From Propionibacteriaceae bacterium (GTDB lineage: Bacteria; Actinomycetota; Actinomycetes; Propionibacteriales; Propionibacteriaceae), in assembly GCA_027492675.1 (NCBI GenBank), contig JAPUEI010000058.1, positions 23,036 to 76,949 on the forward strand: DNA of 53,914 nt. Reading direction: 5' to 3'. Positions 53,240 through 53,914 of this stretch are shown in pieces (the first letter of the stretch is position 1; each line of letters starts with the position of its first letter). A program made the position numbers and the translations under genes. The notes beneath the pieces are model-generated. The model was given only the letters and a program-made list of their open reading frames with translations, made no database searches and was not told the origin of the DNA.

Positions 53240-53563
53240 ATGTCCTCTGCCATCGACGTCACCGACGCCACGTTCGCGGCGACCGTCCTCAAGGCTCCCC
53301 GACCCGTCGTCGTCGACTTCTGGGCCGACTGGTGCGCGCCGTGCAAGCAGCTTTCTCCGATCCTCGATGAGCTGGCGGCGACGTACGACGGTCAGATCGA
53401 CTTCGTGAAGCTCGACACGAACGCCAACCCGGCCGTGCCCTCTCAGTACGGCGTGCTGCGTCTGCCCACCGTCCTGGTCTTCTCCGGCGGTGAGGTCGTC
53501 AAGCAGTTCATGGGCGCCGTGCCGAAGCTGCAGCTGCGCAAGGCGCTCGACGAGGTCGCATAG
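53240..53563 (+). CDS. trxA: Thioredoxin
   Basis: The protein has 107 residues with the active site DFWADWCAPCKQL; the usual Gly of CGPC is Ala. The cis-Pro is in YGVLRLPTVLVF. AAAGGAG precedes the ATG. It is reduced by TrxB and forms an operon with it. Confidence 0.96.
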   Translation: MSSAIDVTDATFAATVLKAPRPVVVDFWADWCAPCKQLSPILDELAATYDGQIDFVKLDTNANPAVPSQYGVLRLPTVLVFSGGEVVKQFMGAVPKLQLRKALDEVA

Positions 53564-53573
53564 GCTCGGTTCG

Positions 53574-53914
53574 ATGTCCGGGGGCGAGCTGACGCCACCC
53601 GGGTCGGGCGGCACCGATCCGGGAGAGGTGCGCGCGCCCACACCCATGTGGGGACCGGCTCCCCGCCGGTGGATCCCCGATGCGTCGTGGTCATCGCCGC
53701 CTCCGCCCTCAGACACACCAGGCCCACGTCGTTCGGCGCTGACGCCCCTCCCTGAGGACGATGACGAGGCCGACGTAGCCCCGCGCCGGTCGGCGCTGAG
53801 CCCTCTCCCCGAGGACGACGCTCCGCCGATTGCCGCGCGACGTACGGCGCTGTCCCGGCTCCCCGAGGAGAACCTCTCCGAGGTGGGTGCGCGACGCTCA
53901 GCTCTCAGCCCGCT
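53574..53914 (+). CDS. Pro-rich repeat protein, 3' end outside window
   Basis: An open frame starts with ATG 53574, ten bases after trxA, and runs off the window edge (113 codons). After a Gly/Pro/Ser-rich start it repeats RRSALTPLPEDD, RRSALSPLPEDD, RRTALSRLPEEN and RRSALSP, every 18 or 19 residues. It has no helix and no signal peptide. Position after trxBA suggests co-transcription. Function not recognised; start moderately certain. Confidence 0.7.
   Translation, partial: MSGGELTPPGSGGTDPGEVRAPTPMWGPAPRRWIPDASWSSPPPPSDTPGPRRSALTPLPEDDDEADVAPRRSALSPLPEDDAPPIAARRTALSRLPEENLSEVGARRSALSP

Overview
The window is a high-G+C bacterial chromosome segment, almost certainly from an actinobacterium. 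The support is: an actinobacterial Tad-pilus cluster with a LysM/BTAD regulator, many coupled ATGA/GTGA gene overlaps, a CE1758/CE1759-type luciferase-like pair, a DUF5318 gene beside a PonA-type PBP, and trxB-trxA behind a SigR/SigH-type promoter. The frequent GTACG words resemble Propionibacteriales (Nocardioidaceae-like) genomes; that placement is an inference. trxB-trxA often lies near oriC in actinobacteria, but no dnaA, parAB or origin is visible here.

Layout. 1-1.2 kb: a ~94-bp tandem repeat and a DUF1028 gene. 1.2-10.9 kb: a Tad cluster (SAF/CpaB, CpaE-like, CpaF, TadB, TadC, pilin, two TadE-like, TadG-like, then a LysM/BTAD protein); its two transcription units carry the same promoter-proximal 15-mer. 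11-16 kb: a secreted beta-helix protein, an LCP ligase and an MFS transporter. 16.4-19.8 kb: a second TadE/VWA pair, a sigma-like regulator and a barstar-like protein. 20-23.7 kb: an OpuC/Pro-type ABC importer without binding protein, an aldo/keto reductase and an O-methyltransferase. 23.8-28.7 kb: a sucrase/ferredoxin-like protein, VOC, AI-2E-type permease and class I fumarase. 28.9-38.5 kb: a hypothetical protein, two tiny Cys-rich proteins with a CsoR-type operator, a LacI regulator, a NarL-type two-component system, a lyase-like protein, an M20 hydrolase and a pair of roadblock-like proteins. 38.6-41.5 kb: tRNA-Ala, DUF5318 and a bifunctional PBP. 41.5-48.2 kb: membrane glycan genes (DUF2142, GT87, PIG-V-like, O-antigen ligase) with NagA. 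48.3-53.9 kb: a flavin monooxygenase/reductase pair, a 22-bp inverted repeat array, an AccD-AccA fusion, trxB-trxA and the start of a repeat protein.

The first Tad block should encode the ATPase, inner-membrane platform and pseudopilins of one secretion machine; the second TadE/VWA pair probably adds minor or tip subunits. The PBP, LCP ligase, glycosyltransferases, O-antigen ligase and NagA form a loose envelope theme. The most unusual content is noncoding: a set of long, mostly unrelated intergenic palindromes, one palindrome family present in two inverted copies, the exactly phased 22-bp inverted arrays at 50.1-50.5 kb, and the CsoR-type operator in the promoter spacer of a tiny Cys-rich protein gene. 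tadB appears to carry a one-base frameshift at its 5' end.
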